From Apostichopus leukothele (lineage: Eukaryota > Echinodermata > Holothuroidea > Aspidochirotida > Stichopodidae): a DNA stretch of 39,862 nucleotides. The stretch covers positions 1,340,064-1,379,925 of the forward strand of contig JAAAKB020000001.1 of NCBI GenBank assembly GCA_010014835.2. Reading direction: 5' to 3'. The first letter of the stretch is position 1. Each line of letters begins with the position of its first letter. The notes under the pieces are model-generated. The model saw only the letters and a list, made by a program, of their open reading frames with translations, was not told the origin of the DNA and did no database searches. Below, in pieces: positions 10,423 through 21,000 of this stretch. A program made the position numbers and the translations under genes.

Positions 10423-11873
10423 ATGACATCACATGAAAGGTGCAGCATACTCAAAGGCCCTCAGAGCACACTTCTTGACTGATGTTGAACTGGTCCAAAA
10501 ACATGTGACCCAGCCAGCAAGCCGACGCCGGGCCACCGGCGGTATATCAGCGGCATATCGGCAGCGGCAAACCGCTTAATACCCAAAGGCCCTTCCCAGT
10601 GCGCATAAGATTCTTATAAGGAATACATAAAAATGGTAATTGTCATATTGCATCATGATGATATACTGCTTAACTGTCTTAAGTGATTCATGGTAACCTT
10701 ACACATGTTGTGTTCCTGTAGGAAGTAAAAACCTCGGTAGTAAGTTTTGAATCTATTTCTTGAAATAAACCTACCGTCATACTAATGTGGTATCAACTTA
10801 GCAGATGTTAAGTCTGATAGTCTGATGCTATACTGATTAGATGTAAGTAGTCCCAAATAGCACCTTGGAGTCATACTTAACCAGGAAATTGTAGTGAAGA
10901 TGGGCCGCACACTCCAATTCAGCAAATGGCCACATATATATGCGACCCAGAAATATTGCAATTGAAAATGGTAAAGCTTATTCAATGTTGAGGAATTTTC
11001 ACAACACTGTAGCAAATAAAAAAAAAAGGTATAAAATATGTCAACCTTTTAAAAGTATGTAAGGTTAATAATGTGGTATAATACTGTCTTAAGCACACTA
11101 GCTATTTTTGACTGGTATAAGTAAATCTAAGTAGGCCTATTATAGGCTACTTATTGTCATATTGATGAGAGACACACCTACTTGATGTTTAAGATATGAA
11201 TATAATGTAGGAAATTGGTGGACGGATGGGCAGTGTAGTGGTAGTCATCTATATGCCCCTCTTTATTCAGTGTGTGTCAAAAACTTATGTAATGTCAGTC
11301 AGTGGGATCATATTACAGCAGGGTAATTGCCCTGTTCCTGTGCTGTGTGGATGACTAATGCCTTTGGGCATGTTTGTTTGTATCATGTAGGATAATGTCC
11401 ACTGGAAGTAGTTCAGTTTTAGTACTACTGATCCCCACGTCCTTAATCAAGTGTAAATTTTCACAGAAGTAGAAAATTATCAAATTTACATGACTCACAG
11501 TATTGTAAATTACTTGAGTCTTACCGTAATAACGTCATTGTCAGGTCGAGTCGAGTCATTGCCCTGAAATGAGTCATGGAGATTGAGTCTCTGTGTCATT
11601 CATATGTATTAAAAGTTGACCGATTTGTTTGAGTTGCTTCATGTTTGAATTGTGTTGAACTTGATTCAGACTCAGTATGCCACCCCCGTCTAAAGACCTA
11701 CGCGTCCCTCCATCTGTATTCCCCCGCATGCATTTAGCAATTCAAATGCCTAATGTGCTTTTTACGTGACCCGCCATGCGGGATACCAAACGTCATGGCC
11801 AAACGGCACTACCGAACCATCCCATACTGACAAAACGAAACTCAGGTCAAGCGAGCCAAAAAACATAATCCCG
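10423..11873. other. Non-coding stretch, nothing recognised
   Basis: Beyond the TAA at 10420 I could not follow the pseudogene. There is a GC-rich patch near 10510-10580 (CCGGGCCACCGGCGG) without a recognisable frame, and otherwise AT-rich sequence. Confidence 0.5.
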
Positions 11874-11973
11874 NNNNNNNNNNNNNNNNNNNNNNNNNNN
11901 NNNNNNNNNNNNNNNNNNNNNNNNNNNNNNNNNNNNNNNNNNNNNNNNNNNNNNNNNNNNNNNNNNNNNNNNN
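11874..11973. other. Assembly gap of 100 N
   Basis: Exactly 100 unknown bases, the usual placeholder for a gap of unknown size. Open frames that read across it carry no meaning. Confidence 0.99.
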
Positions 11974-11990
11974 GACTTTGCGTTGGTACA

Positions 11991-12019
11991 ACCAGGGAGT
12001 TGTTATGGAACTCCCTGGT
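11991..12019. repeat. Perfect 11-bp hairpin beside the gap
   Basis: ACCAGGGAGTT (11991-12001), a 7-base loop, then AACTCCCTGGT (12009-12019). TTGGTACA before and ACAAC after suggest that weaker pairing continues. It could be the end of a foldback element lost in the gap. Confidence 0.7.
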
Positions 12020-12579
12020 ACAACTGCCATATAGACTGTACACAAATCAACTTGCATGGTGTTGTATTACGTATTGGTCAATGACGTTCGTAGTGTTTAA
12101 ATATTCATATTATGGGCAAGGTTTATTGGGATCCCAACGGAAAATATCTTGGAGAAAAACAATGTTGAAAGTTGCAGATTTTTCGACTTTTATGCCACCA
12201 TTTGAAGTAAGATTTAAATACATAAGCTAGTAATGAATGTCGTTATGGCATAGTGGAGTCAGTGAGGTTGAGAAAAATCATAGAATAAATTAAGTTAGAG
12301 ATATTTCATTTCATACGAAACGCCAGCAGGTTTAGTGATTCCTTGCTTCACAAGTTTATACTGTACATAGAATCACCTGGTTAATAGAACAACTCAGGAA
12401 AATGTGTCCTGAAGTCAAGTACCAGAATATCATACTAATAAACTTGACCATTGCAAACGTAATACCTTTCTGAATGTTGATGACAGATAACAGAGGAAAG
12501 GTATAATCCTATGACAGTTAGTGACACAGAAAAGTCATTAATCAGAGAAATAATTGAGTTTGCAAGAGTAACTTGGTTT
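12020..12579. other. Non-coding stretch, nothing recognised
   Basis: AT-rich, with no supported exon, RNA gene or repeat. Confidence 0.5.
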
Positions 12580-13800
12580 CCAGACTTTGACCTCTGTTGA
12601 CTTCAAATGACCTTCCATCAGCATGATATTTGGACAAATAGTTGGACAATATCTGTTGCTAAATTTGATTGTTGAAATAACAAGCACTAATATGGGCAAC
12701 TGTAATATTTAGATTGAAGTCAAGCATTTTGTGTCAAAATAAATGATTGAGGTCTTTAATATTGAAAATTTAAAGCACGTTTAAGATATTGTGCAGTAAT
12801 AGCTAACTGAACTTAGATACAAATGACATCTGAACAGCATCTTAAACATGTACCAAATAGGTATGGTGAGAGGCTGAGAGCATGGATGTATACCAAGGAT
12901 AGTGAGAGCAATGAAATATTATCCTAACAATGGTGTAAACTTTCAGGAATTACTTATTTGGTTAAATTGGTTCTTAAAAATACAATCATTCTGAATTTCA
13001 TAACAGCAATGTCAATTAAGGTCTGACCAATTATGTGCTTTCCTGTAAACCATGTCCTTGCATAAATTGTCATGATGAAACCCAAATTTAGGTTATTACT
13101 GACCACTCCCTAACTAAGATGAAAGCTTTTTAGGGATTGAATTCTGCTAGCCTTGCACAACCATTGACTTGAAGCATATTGGAAGTCTAAACTTTAAACA
13201 AAATTATCCAGCTGTAGTGCTTTTTAGGCTTTTACACTTTCCCCTTGCTGACCTCAAGTGACCTTTGACATTCAAAAAGAATTACTGGGCTCTTGTACTC
13301 ATTACAGGAATATCATATGCCAATATGACATCTGATTAAACTGCCTATTTTATGATGCCATGTTTAAATTTTCCAGAGTGTAATCTCTGCTGCACCCAAA
13401 TGACCTGTACCCTCCACCAAAAACAATAGGGTTCTTGTACTTATTACTTATACTTTTTATATACCAGCTACTGCAATTGTCTATCTGGAAATATCATTTT
13501 TACATAGTGTTCAAGTTTTGACACTGGTACCTCAAAGGAACTCTGACTATATCAGATTTTGTACAAACTATACAATATACATACTACCATGCCATGGATA
13601 TATGAGCTCCTTTCATGTTCTGGTTCTAGAGATATAACACTTTTGATATTTTCATCATTTACCCTCTGCTGACCCCAAATGACCTTTGGCCTCTACCACA
13701 AACAAAAGGGTTAGCTGAACTAATTACAGGAAATCCACATGCCAAATATAAGAACTGCTCAGGCAGCTTTCCTTGGGATATCATGTCTACAAAATTTGTA
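12580..13800 (-). repeat. Reversed array of the half-site repeat family
   Basis: On the minus strand this repeats the landmarks of the 6120-6540 array: ATGATATC..CAAG, ...GAGTACAAGA..., then the half-site core. Cores seen on the plus strand are TGACCT-4-TGACTT-4-TGACCT (12588-12613), TGACCT-4-TGACCT followed by a near DR1 (13249-13271), a degenerate core (13388-13414), and TGACCC-4-TGACCT-1-TGGCCT (13670-13692). Spacing between cores is 140 to 650 bases, so monomers are partly lost. A block at 13540-13620 (GTACAAACTATACAA ... ATGAGCTCCTTTCATGTTCTGG) matches the copy at 35940-36020. Confidence 0.7.
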
Positions 13801-14180
13801 AATTTTTGCATATCCCAACTCCCAGTTCTGTCATGGATCCCTCAAGTAAGGCATAATTACATTAGTTCTATATCTACATGCACATTTCCAAATAGAATAT
13901 CCGTACCACAATTTAAGTGCAGAAGCAAGGGGGGAATGGGGTATAACAGCTCAGTGATCCAACCAAATCCGGCACCTTAATAAAAATGGAGTATTTTTCA
14001 CCTCAGATAAATCAGCTTCTTGATGTTTAGCAGACCCAGTGTGCACCGGTTTCAAAATTGTATGCCAATAGGCCAAATCAATTGCATCTAGCTGTGCAAA
14101 AGGGTGTTGTAATCAATAAAAGATTAGAATTGAGTATGTGGTACCACAATTACACAAAAATTGAGGATTGATGCAGGTAT
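13801..14180. other. Non-coding stretch, nothing recognised
   Basis: No gene or repeat could be supported here. Confidence 0.45.
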
Positions 14181-14182
14181 CT

Positions 14183-14326
14183 ACAAAACTAAGACCCACT
14201 GCAAAACTAAGAACAGACCAACTGCAAAACTAAGAACAGACCAACTGCAAAACTAAGACCCAACTGCAAAACTAAGAACAGACCAACTGCAAAACTAAGA
14301 CCCAACTGCCAAACCAAGAAAACTGC
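14183..14326. repeat. Minisatellite of about six units
   Basis: Units of two lengths are interleaved: ACTGCAAAACTAAGAACAGACCA (23 bases, cited as a motif) and a shorter form ending AAGACCCA (about 19 bases). The last unit is degenerate (CTGCCAAACCAAG). The near-identity of units suggests recent or ongoing slippage. Confidence 0.9.
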
Positions 14327-15065
14327 ATCAAACTATAACCACTACATTCATGACATGTTGTAAAATCAGACAATAGCAATGAAAAATTACTTAACAGAGG
14401 TAATAACATGATACATAAAGAGGCTTTTATTGACACGATCTGATGATGTTCGTCCCACATAACCCACTCTCATAACCCACTCTGTGCTCTAATGCACAAC
14501 TCATTCACTGTACACTGCTGTAATGAAGAAAGTACAACATATACTTCAACGTTAGTGCTTGCAAGTTAGGAATGAATAATAGGTGGCGCTAGCCAACTAC
14601 GTTACAAAACAACAAACACGTCTATCACAGGTGCACTTACGGTGAACATAGAAACTGCCTTCGTTACAATATAAGCATGCTAACCTATTAAAAGTGCAAG
14701 TTACTAATTATAATCATTTTTATTGTGTCTGAGATGTGTCTGAATAGGTTTGATATACTTACTGCTTCAGATAACTGCCAATTTAGTTGCTGCTATATGG
14801 TACCATGGGTGAATAACAAGGATTCCTTTTTGCTTTTCTCTAAAATAGTGGAAAGTAAATATATTAAGGTAATGATGGTGATAAAAGTACACGGTTGTGT
14901 TATAAACTTGTATAAAACACACTGTGATTCAGAGCATACTAAAATTGCTCAAATTACTTGTATATACCATTTATATCCATACTTCGGCAAACCTTGCAAA
15001 CTGACACAATTGTTCCATACCGTCATAGCAACACACAAGCCTCAAATTAAGGGTCTGCAGTATAG
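14327..15065. other. Non-coding stretch, nothing recognised
   Basis: A 117-codon open frame at 14725-15078 was examined. It lacks any domain or splice context, has low-complexity composition, and its right end runs into the inverted-repeat element at 15066, so it is not called as a gene. Confidence 0.45.
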
Positions 15066-15342
15066 ACCCCAACTGTAGCAGGCTATCATGTAAAAGTTTC
15101 TTGAGATTATGTAATCGACCTGCCTTGATCGTAAAATGACCTCTTTTTACCAAATAATTTTTCTTGTGTGAAGGTCTTTATGTGAATGTTGTATGATTAA
15201 CTACACTGTAGATATGAACATAACAGTGTTTAAACAGAGAGCCTAATGTTGCTAAGAAGCAATGCAGGCTAATTTTAGACCGTGGCAGGTCGATTACGTA
15301 ATCACAAACTTTCCTAGCTATAGCGTGCTATAATTGGAGCCA
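15066..15342. mobile_element. Foldback/MITE-like inverted-repeat element
   Basis: Two arms of about 75 bases face each other around a loop of about 120. The best core is GATTATGTAATCGACCTGCC (15105-15124) against the reverse complement of 15284-15303, with 19 of 20 matching. Outward the arms continue imperfectly: CCAACTGTAGCAGGCTAT on the left resembles CCAATTATAGCACGCTAT read from the right. There is no coding capacity, and no target duplication was established. Confidence 0.65.
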
Positions 15343-16828
15343 ATAAAGCAGATCTTTAAGGATCTAAGGGGGGGGGGGGGTTACACCAAATGCAATACAA
15401 AGTCTGCATTCTGGTTATGTTTTTCTGTCACAACTTAGATCTTTTCGTGTGGTGATGTTCATTCATGGCATCAGCGTTATCAGCGTTGCAGAGATGGGGA
15501 AGGATGGTGGGACCATAGACAGGACGGAAGTTGCTTGACCATGCTAAGCATGTGTACAAAATGGACAGGCAAAAATTCTGGCAAGACAATTCATTGTCAT
15601 TTGTGTGATTATTTATAGCTCAATATTCCTAATGTTCATCAAAAACGCTAGTTTGAAACGTTGAGAGAATGCATAACAGGGGCCGTAGTCACCAGGGAAC
15701 TGGGGTAGCGAAGGAGGGTGAAGGGACATGCCTGCCTAAGATTTCAGACTTTCTTCCAAATGGCTTACATTTAATAACACATGCTGTAAAATGCAAGCTT
15801 GTACTTCACAAATGTAGGCTAGTTAAAATGATGGAACACAGTGATAGCAACATGTAAGATCTAGTCTAGCCTAGTATGAGTAAGACTAAGCCCTCTTACA
15901 CAAACCAAAACTTTCTCAAAGGGGAATGGACACCTCTCCACTTTTAGACTCCTCCCTTACACGCCTCCACAGGTCAGACATTTGTGCCACCTTCCCCCCT
16001 TTTTTTAAAACACCTTTTAAAATAGTATATAGAACTTCGCCGACGAGACTGAAGCATGGTAAGGTTTAATTTGCCCATGGCATGTATGCAGGCTAGGCTA
16101 AGTTAATTATTATATGCTTCAATAAAGCCTAACGACTCGGGTGGCTATCCAATTAAATGTTTAGGCCAATGTCTGCACCAATGGATTGTTTAGCATTTCA
16201 TATAGGTAGAATATTTACCTTTGAAAATTGAATCGGAAATGCTATAAGCGACCTTGCCTTGCTGATGGTGAGCTTCCCTGTCAGCATACTTTCAATAATA
16301 TTGCCTTAGTTACGGTCTTGATTTTTCAATGTTCGGAGGTTACTTTCTGTTCTGCTCCGGCCTGTCGTCTGCTGCCGCTTCAAGTTTAAATTATGTGTTG
16401 TCACCGTAGGATACGCGATATCCAACAATATCGCAGTGTTTGTAATGCTGAAATTTTTCACACACTATTCTATATACCAGCTAAATACCCTCCCTTTTAA
16501 CCCTGGGCTAATAACCTCCATTTAAGAATTCAGAAGTGGGAAAGGCGATTTATAGAAGTGTACCTTCAACCACGTGATAATAATAACGAGCATATAGTTG
16601 TCAAAATATCTGTCAGCTCTCCCTTGTGATGGAAAAAAATAATAATTTTGCAAATATAGTGGAAATTTTTGAGGTTGTAAAGCAGACTGTTTGAAGTGAA
16701 ATATTGATATCAAATGGTCAAAAATTGGTATTTTAAGTTTGGTATAGGAAAACGAGGTGGAGGATGAGGGAAGACTGCCCCGAGATAAGAAAATGAAATC
16801 CAATTTAAAACAAAAATATGGCGAAGGT
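15343..16828. other. Non-coding stretch with a G13 run
   Basis: A 13-G homopolymer at 15368-15380, then sequence with no supported gene. Clusters of AGGCTA/TAGCCT occur near 15870 and 16090. Confidence 0.5.
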
Positions 16829-16952
16829 TTTAATACTTGGTGGCCTGCCCAAGTTTCTTCGATTCTTGCCAGTGTTGTTCCCGAATCTTGCCCAAATCAT
16901 TCCCAATTCTTTGCCAAGAATGGAAGAAACTTCAGGCAAGCGACTGTATTAA
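16829..16952. repeat. Imperfect inverted repeat with arms of about 42 bases
   Basis: The left arm (16829-16870) and right arm (16911-16952) are near reverse complements. The core AGTTTCTTC.ATTCTTG is shared with one mismatch and TTAATAC lies at both outer ends. The loop of about 40 bases repeats the TCTTGCC/TTCCC motif. The RNA would form a long hairpin. It is probably a small foldback transposon remnant. Confidence 0.65.
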
Positions 16953-18081
16953 TACATTCTCAATATTTATCTTGCCAGAGTATCTCGACACATAATGAAA
17001 TGTCGCGAGATAATAAAGATCGACAGCCTTTTTTATATCCCAAAATTTTAAGGGACTCCAAATTCTCCAAGTCGTTGAAAATTCGGGATGCCTTAGGACA
17101 CTTACTTTTCAACCGTAATCTTCTCTTCCAAAGGCATTGCTTTAATCAGCACTTTTAAAAACCATGTACTTTAGGGACTAGACTGCCAGTGGGGAGGGGG
17201 GGGGGGTTGTTACACTGTGGCCTATAGGGCTGAGGGCAAGTGTTAAAAAAGGCCCATATAAAGTCATATGTATGATATCTCAAAATTTTCAACACTGGCA
17301 AATATGGTCCGCAGTGATTAAAAAATTTGGGGAATTACAGGTCTATAAAATATAAATTCTATATGCTGACGTTAATTCCTGGCTTTACAGGATGCTTAAT
17401 CTTTTATGCTAGCATACACTTCATATTATATCAATGCTGGCACCTAATTGGAATTTGTGTCAGCATGAAATGGAAATTATGTTCTTTCCAAACTTTAATA
17501 TCCTCTGCACAGTTATTAAATATCTATGCTCAAAACATAATCAACTAGCAGAAGGTATGTAGGTTTGCTGGTCAGTAGTTGCTTGCTCAATGCCAGTGGC
17601 TTGCACAGGATTTCAATGGTGGCGAGACGAAATTCCAAATTTCGGAGGCCAACTGATTTAGGGTAGGGGAATTTACCCTTTAATAAAGTGGCAGAGGCGA
17701 ATGAAGGATTTTATAAAGGGACTGGTGTGGCCCTGCCCATGGGGTTGTCTAATTCAAATCCCAAAAACCCATTGACAAAAATAAACTTTGGACAACCAAT
17801 GCTGCATTCGGAGGCATCTTTATACTATAAATTAGGTCTACCATTTGCAAGGTTCTTCTAACAAATTGGCCCCGGGTGATGTTGAATAGAAGAGAAAAAT
17901 AAAAAACACAACATTTCAAATTTTATATCCAACAATTTATATATTCTCTCATCGCACAAGCAAACATCACAGTTGTGGTAAATGTAACAAACATCACAGT
18001 AGTGGTAAATGTATCTCTGCTTCTTCAATGAAATAATGAGTTTTGTATTAGACACGTGACTGAGAGTTTGAACCAGGAAAC
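16953..18081. other. Region downstream of RPL3, mostly unexplained
   Basis: It contains a G11 run (17196-17206) and a two-copy 27-base tandem repeat (17962-18015). The part next to 18081 should include the RPL3 3' untranslated region on the minus strand, but I cannot place its end; no perfect AATAAA is seen on that strand close to the stop codon. Confidence 0.45.
17962..18015. repeat. Two-copy 27-base tandem repeat
   Basis: AAACATCACAGTNGTGGTAA followed by ATGTANC occurs twice back to back, with two differences. It lies within 120 bases of the RPL3 stop codon, probably in its 3' untranslated region. Confidence 0.85.
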
Positions 18082-21000
18082 TTAGATGGAGGCAGCAGCA
18101 GCAGCTTCAGCTTCGGCCTTCAGACGGTCCTTCTTGAGAGGTCCCTGAAAATGAGAAAAATTAAAAACTCGATGGTAACTATAATATTCTACAAATTCTG
18201 TTTTAACTACATATTCTACATTAATAAGCCCTTTACCTGATACATAACCATATCACCAGTTGGACCATATGTTATACACCATCACACAACTTCACACAGA
18301 CTGACTGAAAATCAGATCATGTTGTAGTAAATCGAAAATACAAGGAGGTGCCTTGCACGGAAACTTGCTCACAGAATTCAGAAAAAAGAAGGCCACTTCA
18401 AAGGTTATGTCATTTGATGAGCTTTTTCTACCATTATCGAGGGTGTTTGTTAAAGATGGTGTAGTATGGTGTAGATGATGTTGCATCTCCAGAATGTTTC
18501 AACCATCTCATCCTTCCTCCTATTACTTTATTACTTAATGTAAACCCTTCCTTTTGTAAATTTTCATAAATAAAGGTGATGAGGTTGGTACCCTTTAGAA
18601 GAAAGCCCAATTTGCAAAGAATAACAAGTGTTTCCAACAAGTGCAGTCCAAAATTCCAGTTTGTACAAAAACACAAGATGAGACGAAACTTGAAAAGTTT
18701 TTAACATGGAGCAACAACTATACTCTATTAATTTCATGTTGGTTATGTCTAAATGTTGTTTTAAATGTTGTTCACATGTGTGATATGACCACTGGTATGT
18801 CAGTCAGTCATAATTTGAATTCTGCATTCATGTTAATGGACAGCAGCTGGCAGTATCTCTTCAAGATCAACTATTTATTGTCATAAAACAACTTTTTGAA
18901 TAGATGTTGATAAACAACTTTATGCTTTCTTTAACAAAATCTCATACCAATAGGTTAATTAACTTGACGGACCAAGTTTCATTTACGATAATGGAGAAAA
19001 AGTGCAACATTTTGATAATTTCCATGTAGTTTTTGTTGAACTGTGTTCACTATGCGACTAAAAAATGTTTAAGGAAGACAATATGTTGACGATTTAACTT
19101 TTTCTTGAATTACTTACTCATAACTCATTAATAAGTGAAAATGGCTTGAAGGGTTTAATCAATTACAATCTTATTTTGAATATTACTTGGTAGGTTGGAA
19201 AAAATTGACAAGCAACTCAAAAAGCCGCAATTTTGCGGTCATGCTGTTCTACTAACCATGAATGCATTCTTCTCCTCATGGGTCTGGAAGCGTCCATGAC
19301 CAAACTTGGAGGTGGTGTCAATAAACTTGAGGTTGATCTTCTCTGAAGCATTCCTGGAAGTGTGGACCAGAAGGGACTGCAAAAAAGAGTAAAAAACAGT
19401 ATGTTAAATTGCTAAACTGCATAAGATGATGTGGTCACATCTCTATGACTACTACTGTAACATCAGATACAAAAAATCCAGATTATTATTTTATGGCACC
19501 TTGCACTGGTAGCAACTTCTAAAGGTTTAACAAAATAATTGATCAGAGCAATTGGAGCAGCAGCAAAAGTTAAAATCATGTCAAAGTAACATCAGAAGGA
19601 AAGCAGCAGTAGGATAAGATTCTGCATTTTGTATCAGACAGGCAATCCATTCCTCATCACATGTTACCCAACAATGACGTAAAACAATCTTCTGTATAAC
19701 ATAACTACATCTGATATTACACAGAATCTTATTAAAGATCAATGCTTTCAGTAATTCAACCTTTCTGACAGGCCTGGAAAGGATTTTCCCATCCATAACG
19801 GTGTCTTCCACCACAACTTGCATTTAATGTAGTCAATACCATACAATTCACTACATGCCACATAACAAATTTCTATATAATATAAAGCCACATACAGGAT
19901 AAAAATCCAGTTTCTTGGAACACTTTTCATGAAATCTTTTCAAGTTGGCGACTTTTGGTCCATAGTGCAACAGATTTTACAAACACGGTACAAATGCTTC
20001 AAAGGACAAATTGCTGGCAATATTTCATCTTAAAAATGGTCGGAACTTGTATTCTTAAAGAAATAGTAATGACTACCTTTCTGAGAGTGATCACACGTTT
20101 ACGTGTTCCCATAACGCTGCCCTTCAACATCAGGAAGTCGTTCTTCACCTCACCATAGTGGACGAAACCTCCCTGTAGGAACACAAAAACAATAACTGAG
20201 ATTAACAAACCAAACACCATTAACACTTATGAATACCAACAAAATCCTACACTTACAGCTACAGCAAAGTCTGGAAATGGTTGCAGTTAAGGGCATATTC
20301 AAAGTTAAATTTATGTTGGGGTTGCTTTGCCAATATTCTGATTGTAAATGATTGGACTTAACCACCACAGATACGTTTACTACAGCATCGTTTACTTGAA
20401 AGTATCATTGCAACGAGAAAGCAATTCATCTTTTAGTGACATTTAATTATTATAACCTCTTAATTTTTATAGAACTAACCGCTGTAGCAGCCATACAAAT
20501 AGAGATAAAATCCTATCTTTGTACTTAATTCTTCAACGACACAGACCTAAATATGTAAATCTTTCTTTAGAACAGATGACTAAATGATATTATCCCTTTG
20601 AATGGTTACCATGCTGAACCAAGTACCAAACTTCTTGTCAATGGATTTGAATCGAGTCACAGTAACATCAGAAGGAAAGCAGCAGTAGGATGTTTCTACA
20701 TTATGTATCAGACAGGCATCCATTCCTCATCACATGTTACTTGAGTTTTGACCCTTCATAACCCATAACTAACAAACCACATTGAATTTTATTACAGTGA
20801 GTCCTGAGAACTTATTAACAATATGACTACTCAAAGGAGCTGAAATTCATACTATTAAAATTGTGCAAATTATAATCCCAATTCTTTACCAATGGATTGA
20901 TGCTCTTATCGTCCAGGTCATAGCTTGTGGAGCCGTTGTTCTTGACCAGTTTGCCGTCGACCATGTGGTAGCCCTCTCCAATACGGTAGATCTTCTTATT

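Noticed and set aside
11766-12230. A 154-codon open frame on the plus strand
   Set aside because: It reads through 100 unknown bases, so its continuity is an artefact.
14183-14326. A CRISPR-like array
   Set aside because: Units are directly adjacent with no unique spacers. It is a eukaryotic minisatellite.
16757-17158. A 133-codon open frame on the plus strand
   Set aside because: It overlaps the inverted repeat at 16829-16952, has no recognisable domain and no splice context.
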